DNA of 64,000 bases from Achromobacter piechaudii NBRC 102461. GTDB lineage: Bacteria; Pseudomonadota; Gammaproteobacteria; Burkholderiales; Burkholderiaceae_B. Within the stretch, counting starts at the first letter, position 1; each line of letters begins with the position of its first letter. Below the pieces are notes generated by a model. The model did no database searches. It was not told where the DNA came from and worked only from the letters and a program-made list of their open reading frames with translations. The position numbers were made by a program, and so were the translations under genes. Positions 34,993 through 44,422 of the stretch are shown here, piece by piece. Location: the NCBI RefSeq assembly GCF_001571245.1, contig NZ_BCTK01000006.1, positions 310,001 to 374,000 on the forward strand, read 5' to 3'.

Positions 34993-36174
34993 TCAGAGTT
35001 GCACGTCTACATGCACGCGGCCTTCCATCAGCACGCGCGCGCTGCGGCTCATGATGGCCTTGGTGACTTTCCATTCGCCATCCACCAACTGCGCTTGCGC
35101 GCCGACGCGCAGGGTGCCGGACGGATGGCCGAAGTTGACGTTGTCGCGCTCGGTGCCGCCAGCGGCCAGATTGACCAGCGTGCCGGGCACCGCGGCGGCG
35201 GTGGCGATGGCGACCGAGGCCGTGCCCATCATCGCGTGATGCAGCTTGCCCATCGACATTGCGCGCACCAGCACATCGATATCATCCGCGCCGATCTGCT
35301 TGCCGCTCGATGACACATACGCCTTGGGCGGCGCCACGAAAGCGACCTTCGGCGTGTGCTGGCGGGCAGCTGCTTCTTCCAGTTTTTCGATCAGGCCCAT
35401 GCGCAGCGCGCCATGCGCGCGGATGGTTTCGAAGCGGGCCAGCGCGGCGGCGTCGCCATTGATGTCGTCCTGCAATTCCGTGCCCGTATAGCCCAGCGCG
35501 GACGCTTCCAGGAAGATGGTCGGGATGCCGGAGTTGATCATCGTGGCCTTGAACGTGCCCACTCCCGGCACTTCCAGGTCATCGACCAGATTGCCGGTGG
35601 GGAACATCGAACCGCCATCGCCGTCTTCGGCCGGGTCCATGAATTCCAGACGCAATTCGGCGGCGGGAAAGGTCACGCCATCCAATTCAAAATCGCCGGT
35701 CTCCTGCACCGCGCCGTCCGTCATCGGCACGTGCGCGATGATGGTCTTCTTGATGTTGGCCTGCCAGATGCGCACCACGGCCACGCCGTTCGCGGGCACG
35801 CGCGCCGGGTCCACCAGGCCGTTGGTGATGGCGAAGGGGCCGACGGCCGCCGACAGGTTGCCGCAATTGCCACTCCAGTCCACGAACGGCTGATCGATGG
35901 AGACCTGGCCGAACAGGTAGTCCACGTCGTGATCCGGCTGCGTGCTCTTGCCGATGATGACCGTCTTGCTGGTGCTGGACGTGGCCGCGCCCATGCCGTC
36001 TATCTGCTTGCCATAGGGGTCGGGGCTGCCGATTACGCGCAGCAATAGCGCGTCGCGCGCCGGGCCGGGCACGCGCGCGGCCTCGGGCAGGTCGGTAAGT
36101 TTGAAGAACACGCCTTTGCTGGTGCCGCCGCGCATGTAGGTGGCGTTAATCTTGATCTGGGGTGCATGGGCCAT
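34993..36174 (-). CDS. prpF: 2-methylaconitate cis-trans isomerase
   Basis: A 393-residue PrpF-family protein. It converts the 2-methylaconitate isomer made by AcnD into the form used by aconitase in the methylcitrate route of propionate breakdown. Diagnostic segments are YMRGGTSKGVFF (13-24), DWSGNCGNLSAAVGPFAI (about 99-116), the catalytic-region Cys in SGNCGN, and NFGHPSGTLRVG near the C-terminus. The length is normal. It is 66 bp downstream of acnD on the same strand. Confidence 0.95.
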   Translation of the reverse strand: MAHAPQIKINATYMRGGTSKGVFFKLTDLPEAARVPGPARDALLLRVIGSPDPYGKQIDGMGAATSSTSKTVIIGKSTQPDHDVDYLFGQVSIDQPFVDWSGNCGNLSAAVGPFAITNGLVDPARVPANGVAVVRIWQANIKKTIIAHVPMTDGAVQETGDFELDGVTFPAAELRLEFMDPAEDGDGGSMFPTGNLVDDLEVPGVGTFKATMINSGIPTIFLEASALGYTGTELQDDINGDAAALARFETIRAHGALRMGLIEKLEEAAARQHTPKVAFVAPPKAYVSSSGKQIGADDIDVLVRAMSMGKLHHAMMGTASVAIATAAAVPGTLVNLAAGGTERDNVNFGHPSGTLRVGAQAQLVDGEWKVTKAIMSRSARVLMEGRVHVDVQL

Positions 36175-36240
36175 GGGGATGTCCTGATGTCTTGAAAGAG
36201 TCGCGGCGGGCGCATTGGCGCCCGCCAGTCCGAGTGCGGG

Positions 36241-38862
36241 TCAGCCGGCCTTCTTGGTCGAGCCCGTCACGGACTCGGCTTCCAGGAAGTCTTGCGCAAA
36301 GCGTTGCAGCACGCCGCCGGCTTCGTAGATCGACACTTCTTCCGCCGTGTCCAGCCGGCACGTCACGGGCACCTGCACCGTTTCGCCATTGCGGCGATGA
36401 ATCACCAGGGTCAGGTCCGCGCGAGGCTGGCGTTCGCCGATGACGTCGTAGCTTTCGGTGCCGTCCAGCGCCAGCGTCTTGCGATTCACGCCCGGCTTGA
36501 ATTCCAGCGGCAGCACGCCCATGCCGATCAGGTTGGTGCGATGGATGCGTTCGAAGCCTTCGGCGACGATGGCCTCCACGCCCGCCAGCCGCACGCCCTT
36601 GGCCGCCCAGTCGCGCGACGAGCCCTGGCCGTAGTCCGCGCCCGCCACGATGATCAGCGGCTGCTTGCGTTGCATGTACGTTTCGATCGCTTCCCACATG
36701 CGCATGACGCGGCCTTCCGGCTCCACGCGCGCCAGCGATCCCTGCTGCACCGCGCCGTCCGCGCCCGTCACCATCTCGTTAAAGAGCTTGGGGTTGGCGA
36801 AGGTGGCGCGTTGCGCGGTCAGGTGGTCGCCCCGATGGGTAGCGTAAGAGTTGAAGTCCTCTTCGGGCAGGCCCATCTTGTGCAGATATTCGCCGGCCGC
36901 GCTATCCATCAGGATGGCGTTGGACGGCGACAGGTGATCGGTCGTGATGTTGTCGCCCAGCACCGCCAGCGGCAGCATGCCGCGCAGCGTGCGTTCACCG
37001 GCCAGCGCGCCTTCCCAGTACGGCGGACGGCGGATGTAGGTGCTTTGCGGGCGCCAGTCGTACAAGGGGCTGACCGCCGCCTTGCGCTCGTTCTGGATGC
37101 CGAACATCGGCGCATAGACCTTGCGGAATTGTTCCGGCTTGACGGCGGCCTTGACCATGGCGTCGATCTCTTCGTCGCTGGGCCAGATGTCTTTCAGGCG
37201 GATTTCCTTGCCGCTGGCGTCCACGCCCAGCACATCGCGTTCGATGTCAAAGCGGATGGTGCCGGCGATGGCATAGGCCACGACCAGGGGCGGCGACGCC
37301 AGGAACGCCTGCTTGGCGTAGGGATGGATGCGGCCATCGAAATTGCGATTGCCCGACAGCACGGCCGTGGAATAGAGGTCGCGGTCGATGATCTCTTGCT
37401 GGATCGCCGGGTCCAGCGCGCCCGACATGCCGTTGCACGTGGTACAGGCAAACGCGACCACGCCAAAGCCCAGCGCTTCCAGATCGGGCAGCAGGCCGGC
37501 CTCTTCCAGGTACAACTGCACGGCTTTGGAGCCGGGGGCCAGCGAACTCTTCACCCAGGGCTTGCGCGCCAGGCCCGCGCGCCGTGCGTTGCGCGCCAGC
37601 AGGCCGGCGGCGATCACGTTGCGCGGGTTGCTGGTGTTGGTGCAGCTGGTAATGGCGGCAATGATGACGGCGCCATCGGGCATGCGGCCCGGTTCGTTCT
37701 CGACGACGCCCGAGATGCCGCGTTCGGCCAGGTCGGACACGGGCAGGCGGCGATGCGGGTTGGACGGGCCGGCCAGCGTGCGCACGACGGTCGACAGGTC
37801 AAAGCGCAGCACGCGTTCGTATTCGGCGGTCGCCAGGCTGTCGGACCACAGGCCCGCCGTCTTGGCGTAGGTTTCCACCAGCGCGATCTGTTCGTCTTCG
37901 CGTCCGGTCAGGCGCAGGTAGTCGATGGTCTGCTGGTCGATCGAGAACATCGCGGCGGTGGCGCCGTACTCGGGCGCCATGTTCGAAATGGTGGCGCGGT
38001 CGCCCAAGGTCAGGCTGGCGGCGCCTTCGCCGAAGAACTCCAGATACGCGCCCACGACTTTTTCGCGGCGCAGGAATTCGGTCAGCGTCAGCACGACGTC
38101 GGTGGCGGTGATGCCGGGCTGCGCGCGCCCGGTCAATTCCACGCCGATGATGTCCGGCAGGCGCATCCACGACGCGCGGCCCAGCATCACGTTTTCAGCT
38201 TCCAGACCGCCTACGCCGATGGCGATGACGCCCAGCGCATCCACGTGCGGGGTATGGCTGTCGGTGCCGACCAGCGTATCGGGAAACGCCACGCCGTCCT
38301 GCGTGTAGATCACGGGTGACATCCGTTCCAGATTGATCTGGTGCATGATGCCGTTGCCCGGCGGCACGACTTCGATATTGCGAAACGCCTGCTTGGTCCA
38401 GTCGATGAAATGGAAACGGTCTTCGTTGCGGCGGTCTTCCACCGCGCGATTGCGGGCGAAGGCGTCCGGATCTGTGCCGTCGAATTCCACGGCCAGCGAA
38501 TGGTCGACGATCAGTTGTACCGGCACCACCGGGTTGACCTTGGCGGGGTCGCCGCCTTTTTCGGCGATGGCATCGCGCAGGCCCGCCAGGTCGACCAGCG
38601 CAGTCTGGCCCAGGATGTCATGACAGACCACGCGCGCCGGAAACCACGGAAAGTCCAGATCGCGGCGGCGTTCGATCAACTGCTTGAGCGCGTCGGTCAA
38701 CATCGCCGGATCGCAGCGGCGCACCAGGTTTTCGGCCAGCACGCGCGACGTGTAGGGCAGGCCGGCGTAAGCGCCGGGCGCGATGGCTTCGACGGCGGCG
38801 CGCGCATCGAAATAATCCAGGCGAGTGCCGGGCAGGGTCTTGCGGTACGAATGATTCATCAT
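36241..38862 (-). CDS. acnD: Fe/S-dependent 2-methylcitrate dehydratase
   Basis: An 873-residue aconitase-family enzyme that dehydrates 2-methylcitrate together with PrpF. Iron-sulfur ligand cysteines are in ITSCTNTSNP and in ACTTCNGMSG. Substrate and swivel-domain motifs include VGTDSHTPHVDALG, DNITTDHLSPS and ADYGQGSSRDWAAKG. It is paired with prpF, which separates it from the housekeeping aconitase AcnA. Its start overlaps the gntR stop codon by 4 bp (ATGA), with GGAGG just upstream. prpB and prpC are not in the window. Confidence 0.95.
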   Translation of the reverse strand: MMNHSYRKTLPGTRLDYFDARAAVEAIAPGAYAGLPYTSRVLAENLVRRCDPAMLTDALKQLIERRRDLDFPWFPARVVCHDILGQTALVDLAGLRDAIAEKGGDPAKVNPVVPVQLIVDHSLAVEFDGTDPDAFARNRAVEDRRNEDRFHFIDWTKQAFRNIEVVPPGNGIMHQINLERMSPVIYTQDGVAFPDTLVGTDSHTPHVDALGVIAIGVGGLEAENVMLGRASWMRLPDIIGVELTGRAQPGITATDVVLTLTEFLRREKVVGAYLEFFGEGAASLTLGDRATISNMAPEYGATAAMFSIDQQTIDYLRLTGREDEQIALVETYAKTAGLWSDSLATAEYERVLRFDLSTVVRTLAGPSNPHRRLPVSDLAERGISGVVENEPGRMPDGAVIIAAITSCTNTSNPRNVIAAGLLARNARRAGLARKPWVKSSLAPGSKAVQLYLEEAGLLPDLEALGFGVVAFACTTCNGMSGALDPAIQQEIIDRDLYSTAVLSGNRNFDGRIHPYAKQAFLASPPLVVAYAIAGTIRFDIERDVLGVDASGKEIRLKDIWPSDEEIDAMVKAAVKPEQFRKVYAPMFGIQNERKAAVSPLYDWRPQSTYIRRPPYWEGALAGERTLRGMLPLAVLGDNITTDHLSPSNAILMDSAAGEYLHKMGLPEEDFNSYATHRGDHLTAQRATFANPKLFNEMVTGADGAVQQGSLARVEPEGRVMRMWEAIETYMQRKQPLIIVAGADYGQGSSRDWAAKGVRLAGVEAIVAEGFERIHRTNLIGMGVLPLEFKPGVNRKTLALDGTESYDVIGERQPRADLTLVIHRRNGETVQVPVTCRLDTAEEVSIYEAGGVLQRFAQDFLEAESVTGSTKKAG

Positions 38863-39569
38863 GCCTCCGTGCGCTGTAGCGTGCTTTGCGCGATCTGTTG
38901 TTCGATGTTGATGCGGGATGCGCGGATATGTCGGCGCATCAGGATTTCGGCAAGCTCGCCATCGCCGTCGGCAATGGCGTCAAGAATGCGGTGGTGTTCG
39001 GCATAGGCCTGCCGGGGGCGGTTGGGCGTGGTCGAGTATTGGATGCGGTACATGCGAGCCAATTGATAAAGCTCGTCGCACAACATGCGGAACAGCATCT
39101 GGTTGCCGCTGCCCTTGACGATGCGATAGTGGAAATCGTAATCGCCTTCCTGCTGGTAGTAACCCACGCCTGCCTGAAAGGCGGCATCGCGTTCGTGCGC
39201 GTGCAACACCTCGCGCAGCTCGGCGATTTCAGACGGGGGCATGCGCTCGGCCGCCAGCCGGCACGCCGTGCCTTCCAGCGATTCGCGGATTTCATATAGC
39301 TCGGACAGTTCCTGGCGCGATAGCGACACGACCCGCGCACCCGCATGCGGCACGCGCACCAGCAGCTTCTGGCCTTCCAGCCGATGCAGCGCTTCACGCA
39401 AGGGGCCACGGCTGACGCCATACAGGCGCGCCAGCTCGGGCTCGGAAATCTTGCTGCCCGGCGCGATCTCGCCTTTGACGATAGCGGCCTGGATCTTCTT
39501 GAAGATGTGATCGGACAGGGTCTCGCCGTCGCCGGGTGCGGTGCCGGGGAGGGTCAGCACTTTGCTCAT
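38859..39569 (-). CDS. GntR-family regulator (FCD), probable methylcitrate-operon regulator
   Basis: A 236-residue regulator. The winged helix covers about 15-80 (SKISEPELARLYGVSRGPLR, VRVPHAGARVV) and the FCD domain about 88-225, with metal-binding His residues (DYDFHYRI, YAEHHRIL, RRHIRAS). It is translationally coupled to acnD by a 4-bp overlap, so it is likely an autoregulated controller of gntR-acnD-prpF sensing a C3/C4 acid. One inverted repeat covers its start codon and another lies upstream. Confidence 0.9.
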   Translation of the reverse strand: MSKVLTLPGTAPGDGETLSDHIFKKIQAAIVKGEIAPGSKISEPELARLYGVSRGPLREALHRLEGQKLLVRVPHAGARVVSLSRQELSELYEIRESLEGTACRLAAERMPPSEIAELREVLHAHERDAAFQAGVGYYQQEGDYDFHYRIVKGSGNQMLFRMLCDELYQLARMYRIQYSTTPNRPRQAYAEHHRILDAIADGDGELAEILMRRHIRASRINIEQQIAQSTLQRTEA

Positions 39570-39644
39570 TGTGTTGACAATCTTGGTCAGTTTTACGGGC
39601 TTTGGCCGACGGAAGCGTCGGTTTGGCGCTGGATTGTCAACAAT
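39568..39644 (-). promoter_or_regulatory. Two inverted repeats upstream of gntR-acnD-prpF
   Basis: ATTGT-(4)-ACAAT at 39568-39581 overlaps the gntR start codon, and ATTGT-(2)-ACAAT lies at 39633-39644. Their centres are 64 bp apart, close to six helical turns. FCD-type GntR proteins bind short palindromes of this kind, so these are candidate autoregulatory operators. Confidence 0.6.
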
Positions 39645-39749
39645 TTAACGTGAGTGGGTGACGGGTGCAAGCGCCGGGGGCCGGGCGGCGTGCGGCAGAT
39701 CCTGGACAGCTAACTCGCGTATCGCGGTCTCCCTGCCAGTGGGTCGTGC

Positions 39750-40604
39750 TTAACCAGCCGTCTCGCGGTCCATCGAGCGCAATGCGCGCGGGATGCGGTA
39801 GCGCTTGCCGTCGTACGTCAGCGTGTGGCGCGCCTTGCCTTGCTTGATGGTCTTTTCCATGCAGTCGCCTTGCTGCACGGCGGCGCGGCTGGCCGAGTGC
39901 GATTCGGTGGCGATCAGGTCGCGGTAGCCGTGGCGTTGCCCATTGCCGATGGCCAGGCTGACGGCGCTTTCCGAAAACTCGCCGGCGCAGGTGGTGTCCC
40001 ATTGGCCGGATGAGCGGTTGACGCTCAGGCCGTCCAGCACCAGGCGCAACTGGTCGCCTTGCACGGCGAACAGCCGCAAGCTGGTCTCATCGAACGGGTT
40101 GGCGCGCGAGGCGCCCTCGCGTTCGATGCGGATGCCGAACGCGCGCTGCTCGGGCGTGAGGTCGTAGCGGGCGGTATCGAACGCCAGGCTGGCGATGCGC
40201 ACGGCGTCGTCGGACATCAGATCGGGCAGGCGTTGCCGCTGGCGCACTTGCAGCGTGCCGGCATCGAGCACCAGCACGTCCAGATCGCCGACGTGGCCGT
40301 TTTCCGGGTCGGGCGTGTCTTGCATCAGCGGCACCGCCACCAACAGCAGGTCCGGGTTCGCCGGCCATACCTTGCACGCGACGGCGAAGGGCGCGCCTAC
40401 GTCAGCATCGGAGAACGTGATGATGGCGTGGTTTTCCTTCAGGCGTATGCGGCCGTGCGCGTCGGGCTTGTCGCTGTTCTGGTAGACCGCGCGGACGATG
40501 TCGGCCGCCTGGGGGCAAGGGCCGCTGGCGGCTTGCGCCGCGTTGGCGGCCAGCGCCGCGCACAGGGTCAAGGCACCGGTCAGAAGCGTATAGGGACGGA
40601 GCAT
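39750..40604 (-). CDS. Secreted protein of unknown function
   Basis: A 284-residue protein with a signal peptide (MLRPYTLLTGALTLCAALAA, cleavage near AQAAS). The mature part has an alternating beta pattern (HAIITFSDADVG, DLDVLVLDAGTLQVRQRQRL, YDLTPEQRAFGIRIERE) and a few cysteines (PCPQAAD, VACKVW, TTCAGEF, GDCMEK) that could form disulfides. I do not recognise the family. It stands alone between the gntR operon and a Bug receptor gene. Confidence 0.75.
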   Translation of the reverse strand: MLRPYTLLTGALTLCAALAANAAQAASGPCPQAADIVRAVYQNSDKPDAHGRIRLKENHAIITFSDADVGAPFAVACKVWPANPDLLLVAVPLMQDTPDPENGHVGDLDVLVLDAGTLQVRQRQRLPDLMSDDAVRIASLAFDTARYDLTPEQRAFGIRIEREGASRANPFDETSLRLFAVQGDQLRLVLDGLSVNRSSGQWDTTCAGEFSESAVSLAIGNGQRHGYRDLIATESHSASRAAVQQGDCMEKTIKQGKARHTLTYDGKRYRIPRALRSMDRETAG

Positions 40605-40692
40605 GGAGTCGCGGGCGGCAAGGGAGAAGACCGAATTCTAATCAGGCCCTTGTTGCGCGTCGCGCCCCTTCGCTACCGCCCGCTACAGATCG

Positions 40693-41664
40693 CTACAGGT
40701 CGACCCGCACCTTGCCCGCCTGCACCAGTCCAGCCACGTCGCGGATTTCAGCCAGCAGCGATTGTTGCAACTGCGCGGGCGTGCCGCCCGTGGGCTGGAA
40801 ACCCTGTTCGGCCAGCTTCGCGTGCACCGCTTCGGTTTTCAGGGCGCGGTTGATGCCCTGGTTCAAGGCCGCGATGGTCGCCTCGGGCGTGCCGGCGGCG
40901 CAGTACGTGCCGAACTGGATCTGCGCGTCGAAGCCGGCATAGCCGCTTTCCGCGACGGTGGGAATGTCGGGATACTTCGCCAGCCGTTCGCGGCTGGTCA
41001 CTGCCAGCACGCGCAGCCGCCCGCCTTTCAGATAAGGTTCGACCGCCGCCACCGTGGCCACCACCACCTGGATCTGTCCGCCCAGCAGGTCGGTCATCAT
41101 CGGGCCGGTGCCGCGATACGGCACGTGCAGCATGTCGATGCCGCAGCTCGCTTGCAGCAATTCGGTGGCCAGATGTTGCGGCGTGGCGTTGCCGGGCGAT
41201 CCAAAGGTCAGACCCTTGGGGTCGCGTTTGGCCTGGGCGACCAGTTCGGCCAGCGTCTTGACGGGCAGGTCGGCGTTGACGGCCACCATATAAGGCGAGC
41301 GCGCGATCGGGCAGACGGGGGCCAGTTGCTTGAGCACGTCCTCGGGCGGGCGGGCGTAATAGCGCACCGACGGCACCAGGCCGGCGAACAGCAGCACGCT
41401 GCCATCCTTGGCGCCGTTGGCGGTGTAGTCGGCGCCCAGCATGCCGCTGGCGCCCGGCTTGTTCTCGACGACGACGGGGCGGTCCAGCGCGCCTTCCAGG
41501 GTGGCGGCAATGACGCGGCCCAGCACGTCGGTACCGCCGCCCGGTGGAAACGGCACGATCACGCGCAAGGGCGCTTCGCGTGCCCAGACGGGGCGGCCCA
41601 GCGACAGCGCCACGGGCGCCATCGCGCCCAGGGCCAGGTGCTTCAAAACGGTTCTGCGATTCAT
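40693..41664 (-). CDS. Bug/TctC-family receptor with a TAT-like signal
   Basis: A 323-residue periplasmic receptor. Its N-terminus MNRRTVLKHLALGAMAPVAL looks like a TAT signal (Arg-Arg at 3-4), less usual for Bug proteins, which mostly use Sec. The fold marks PLRVIVPFPPGGGTDVLGR and ENKPGASGMLGA are present. The ligand is unknown. It is 47 bp downstream of the alpha/beta hydrolase gene on the same strand, so it is probably the third gene of the DUF1185-hydrolase-Bug operon controlled by the divergent LysR. Confidence 0.9.
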   Translation of the reverse strand: MNRRTVLKHLALGAMAPVALSLGRPVWAREAPLRVIVPFPPGGGTDVLGRVIAATLEGALDRPVVVENKPGASGMLGADYTANGAKDGSVLLFAGLVPSVRYYARPPEDVLKQLAPVCPIARSPYMVAVNADLPVKTLAELVAQAKRDPKGLTFGSPGNATPQHLATELLQASCGIDMLHVPYRGTGPMMTDLLGGQIQVVVATVAAVEPYLKGGRLRVLAVTSRERLAKYPDIPTVAESGYAGFDAQIQFGTYCAAGTPEATIAALNQGINRALKTEAVHAKLAEQGFQPTGGTPAQLQQSLLAEIRDVAGLVQAGKVRVDL

Positions 41665-41711
41665 GGTTTGTCTCCTTTGCGCCCCTTAGTCCGGGCGTGG
41701 GCCTGTCGCCT

Positions 41712-42533
41712 CTATCGAGCGGGCGATTCAGCGGGGGCTTCGGTGTTCAGGTCGTCATGCGGATGGGGGGTCGGCAAAAGAAAGGCATGCAAGGCCGTGG
41801 CGATGGCGTCGGGAGCTTCAACCGGCAGCATATGCCGCTGGCCGTCGACCACGCGCAGGCGGGCGTCGGGCAGCGCGCGCGCCAGGCCGCGCGACATGCG
41901 GGGCGTGGAGCCGACGTCCTCCTCGCCCGTCATCACCAGCGTCGGGCACGCGATGTCGGGCGCGGCCTGCGCCAGCACCGGGTCGCCATGGGCAAAGAGC
42001 CGATAGGCCGCCAGGAAGTTGGCGCGGTCGTTCTGCACCAGGCGCTGGCCGATGGCGGCGACGCGTTCGGGGCGCGCGGCCTGGAATGCGGGCGTGAACC
42101 AACGCTGCAGCGATACCGCCGCCGCAGCCTGCACGTCCTGCGTGGCTGCGGCTTCCAGGCGCGCCATCACGGCTTGCACTTCGTCCGGAGTGCGTTGGAA
42201 CACCGTGCTCAACAGCACCAGCCGATCGACGCGCTGCGGCCTGGCGGCGGCATACGCGCCCGCGATCAGGCCGCCCATCGAATAGCCCAGCACGCAGGCC
42301 TTGCGCCAGCCGGCCAGATCCAGTTCCGCATCGAGCTGCGCGATGAAGTCTTCGATGCGGGCGACTCCATGGATGCCGGGCGCTGCGCCGTGACCCAACA
42401 GGTCGTAGCGCAGCACGTCGAAGCGCGCTTCCAGCAACGGCGCCAGCTCATCCCATAAGGTATGGTCCAGCCCCACGCCGTGCAGCAGCACCAGCGGCGC
42501 GCCCCGGCCGGATCGACGGCGCGGCGTGCTCAT
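41712..42533 (-). CDS. Alpha/beta hydrolase (enol-lactonase-like)
   Basis: A 273-residue hydrolase with the oxyanion HGVGLDHTLW (19-28), nucleophile elbow GYSMGG (Ser85), and an Asp (TGEEDVGSTP) and His (DGQRHMLPVEAP) towards the C-terminus. This pattern is like 3-oxoadipate enol-lactonases and related lactonases, but the substrate is unknown. The tail after residue 250 is low-complexity. Its start overlaps the DUF1185 stop by 4 bp, so translation is coupled. Confidence 0.88.
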   Translation of the reverse strand: MSTPRRRSGRGAPLVLLHGVGLDHTLWDELAPLLEARFDVLRYDLLGHGAAPGIHGVARIEDFIAQLDAELDLAGWRKACVLGYSMGGLIAGAYAAARPQRVDRLVLLSTVFQRTPDEVQAVMARLEAAATQDVQAAAAVSLQRWFTPAFQAARPERVAAIGQRLVQNDRANFLAAYRLFAHGDPVLAQAAPDIACPTLVMTGEEDVGSTPRMSRGLARALPDARLRVVDGQRHMLPVEAPDAIATALHAFLLPTPHPHDDLNTEAPAESPAR

Positions 42534-43123
42534 TTCGCTTGCGCCTCTTGCGCCAGTTCCTGCAAGTCGGAATAGCGGTTGCCGATGCGGTGGTGCGGCC
42601 TGCCGGACGTCGCCGCACCCAGTGCGATCACGATTTCATCGGGGGCAGGCGCGTCGTTGATGTTGGTCTGCACGGTCAGGTAGTGCGAACGCAGGCCTTC
42701 GTCCTCTTTGTGCATCAAGGGCACGGAAATCACGCAGCCGGGGCCGCCACGCGTGTTCGTGAAGGCCAGGTAGCTGGTGCCGCCCACGGCGTTGCGGTAG
42801 GCGTTGCCAAAGCGCAGCGTGTGGATCAGCGCGGACGCGTGTTCGACTTCGCCCGCCGTGCCCACCACGGCGGCCTTGCCATAGGCTTCGATCTGGTCGG
42901 CGGAACCCGCTTGGCGCAGGATCTCGGCCACCAGCAGCTCGCCCAGCGGCGGCGCGTTTTCCATGATCTGCGGGCGCAGGTCTTCCTGGAACGGCAAGCC
43001 TGCCCACGGGTTGCGGATCACGGCAGCGGCCACGATCATGATCAGCGGCCGCTCGGCCGGCTTGCCGCCTTCGATGCAGGTCTTTTCGACGTAACTGACG
43101 ATCTTGCGTACTTGCAGGGCCAT
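42530..43123 (-). CDS. Amino acid synthesis family protein (DUF1185)
   Basis: A 197-residue protein matching the DUF1185 family as I know it: start MALQVRKIVSYVEKTCIEGG, then NPWAGLPFQEDLRP, YGKAAVVGTAGEVEH, FGNAYRNAVGGTSYLAFTNT and SGRPHHRIG. The structure of this family resembles an oligomeric alpha/beta fold; its function is not settled. The ATG at 43121-43123 fits the family start. It leads the DUF1185-hydrolase-Bug operon, divergent from LysR. Confidence 0.85.
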   Translation of the reverse strand: MALQVRKIVSYVEKTCIEGGKPAERPLIMIVAAAVIRNPWAGLPFQEDLRPQIMENAPPLGELLVAEILRQAGSADQIEAYGKAAVVGTAGEVEHASALIHTLRFGNAYRNAVGGTSYLAFTNTRGGPGCVISVPLMHKEDEGLRSHYLTVQTNINDAPAPDEIVIALGAATSGRPHHRIGNRYSDLQELAQEAQAK

Positions 43124-43192
43124 TCCAATGCTCCAAACGTTAGGGCTGACGATGCACCTATTGTTCAGGCCGGGCCCAAATTTTGACAATCC

Positions 43193-43225
43193 AAATTAAC
43201 TCAAGTTAATTTCAGAAAACCTGAA
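43193..43225. promoter_or_regulatory. Adjacent palindromes upstream of the DUF1185 operon and LysR
   Basis: AAATTAACT-CA-AGTTAATTT (43193-43212) has perfect 9-bp arms. It runs into TTCAG-AAAAC-CTGAA (43211-43225), which contains a T-N11-A LysR-type core. Both lie in the 119-bp region between the divergent starts and are AT-rich against the background, so they are candidate LysR recognition and activation sites. Confidence 0.6.
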
Positions 43226-43242
43226 TTTGTCCGCGTGCCGCC

Positions 43243-44151
43243 ATGCCTGTTCCCTTGAAGATCCAACACCTGCGCCAGTTCTTGCTGGCTGCCGACCACG
43301 GCAGCTTTCGCCTGGCCGCCGAAGGCACGCATCGCTCGCAGGCGGCCGTGTCGGCGGCTATGCAGGATCTTGAGCAGCAGCTGGGTGCGCCGCTCTTTGA
43401 AGCCGGCAAGCGCGCGCAGCTGACGCCGCTGGGCGTGGCGGTGGCGCCCCTGCTGCGAGAGCTGCTGGCCACGCACGACCGCGTGCTGGATGCGGCGCGC
43501 CAGTTGGGCATGGGCCATACCGGGTCCGTGTCGATGGCGGTGATGCCGTCGCTGGCCGATGAGTGGCTGCCGCGTCTCTTGGCTCGCTATGCGCGCAGCC
43601 ATCCCGGCATCCGGATTCGCGCGCTGGACGAATCCTCGCAGGATGTACACCGGCTGGTGCTGTCCGGCGAAGTCCACGTCGGCGTGGCGGGACAGGTGCC
43701 GCGCACGGCGGAAGTGGCGTTCACGCCCGTTGCACGCGATGCGTTCGGCTTGGTGTGCCGCAAGACGCATCCCTTGGCGCGTCGGCGCGGGCCGGTGCCG
43801 TGGTCGGCCTTGCAAGAAGAACGGCTGATCGGTAACGCCACCTTCGACACGTTGAAGAACCGTCAGCTGGGCGGCTATATCGACGATCCGGCCATGGTGG
43901 TGTCGAACCGGGCGTCGCTGCTGGCCAGCGTGGTCGGCGGGCTGGGGGTGACGGTGCTGCCCGTGCTGGCGCGCCCGGCCGTCAGCAGCGGGCTGGCGTT
44001 CGTGCCTTTATGCGAACCCACGGTCGAGCGCATCGTGGGCGTGCTGACCCGCAAGGAAGAAACCCTGCTGCCCTCGGTGGCCGCCATGCACGAGCTGGCC
44101 TTGGGGTCGCTGGCCCAATTCACCCGGCGCAAAGGGGCGGTGCGGGTGTAG
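43243..44151 (+). CDS. LysR-family transcriptional regulator
   Basis: A 302-residue regulator: winged helix about 5-65 (LRQFLLAADHGSFRLAAEGT, SQAAVSAAMQDLEQQL) and the effector-binding domain about 92-295. It is divergent from the DUF1185-hydrolase-Bug operon and probably controls it. The ATG at 43243 lacks a strong ribosome site, which is common for weakly expressed LysR genes. Confidence 0.92.
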   Translation: MPVPLKIQHLRQFLLAADHGSFRLAAEGTHRSQAAVSAAMQDLEQQLGAPLFEAGKRAQLTPLGVAVAPLLRELLATHDRVLDAARQLGMGHTGSVSMAVMPSLADEWLPRLLARYARSHPGIRIRALDESSQDVHRLVLSGEVHVGVAGQVPRTAEVAFTPVARDAFGLVCRKTHPLARRRGPVPWSALQEERLIGNATFDTLKNRQLGGYIDDPAMVVSNRASLLASVVGGLGVTVLPVLARPAVSSGLAFVPLCEPTVERIVGVLTRKEETLLPSVAAMHELALGSLAQFTRRKGAVRV

Positions 44152-44422
44152 TGCCTGCTTCCCAGGGCCTAGGGTTGTCACTACTTCGGCCGCCGTGAAG
44201 CCCAGCTTAATAAATCCTTAATTGGCAGTCCCTCGGCGCTGCGTCAGAGTGCGCAACAGAGAAAACGGCCGTCAGATGCCGTCCTGGTCGGCAGACCTTT
44301 TTGCCGCACCGATCACCCCGCACAGCAAAACCCTGACAAAACCAACCCGGGATACACCGGGCGGCTTGCTATCGACCGTCGCCACGTGGTGGCGGTTACC
44401 CCGTTGGTCCGAGGAGACAACA

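Noticed and set aside
36292-38319. A 675-residue + strand open frame opposite acnD
   Set aside because: Shadow frame; AcnD has the complete iron-sulfur and substrate motifs on the other strand.
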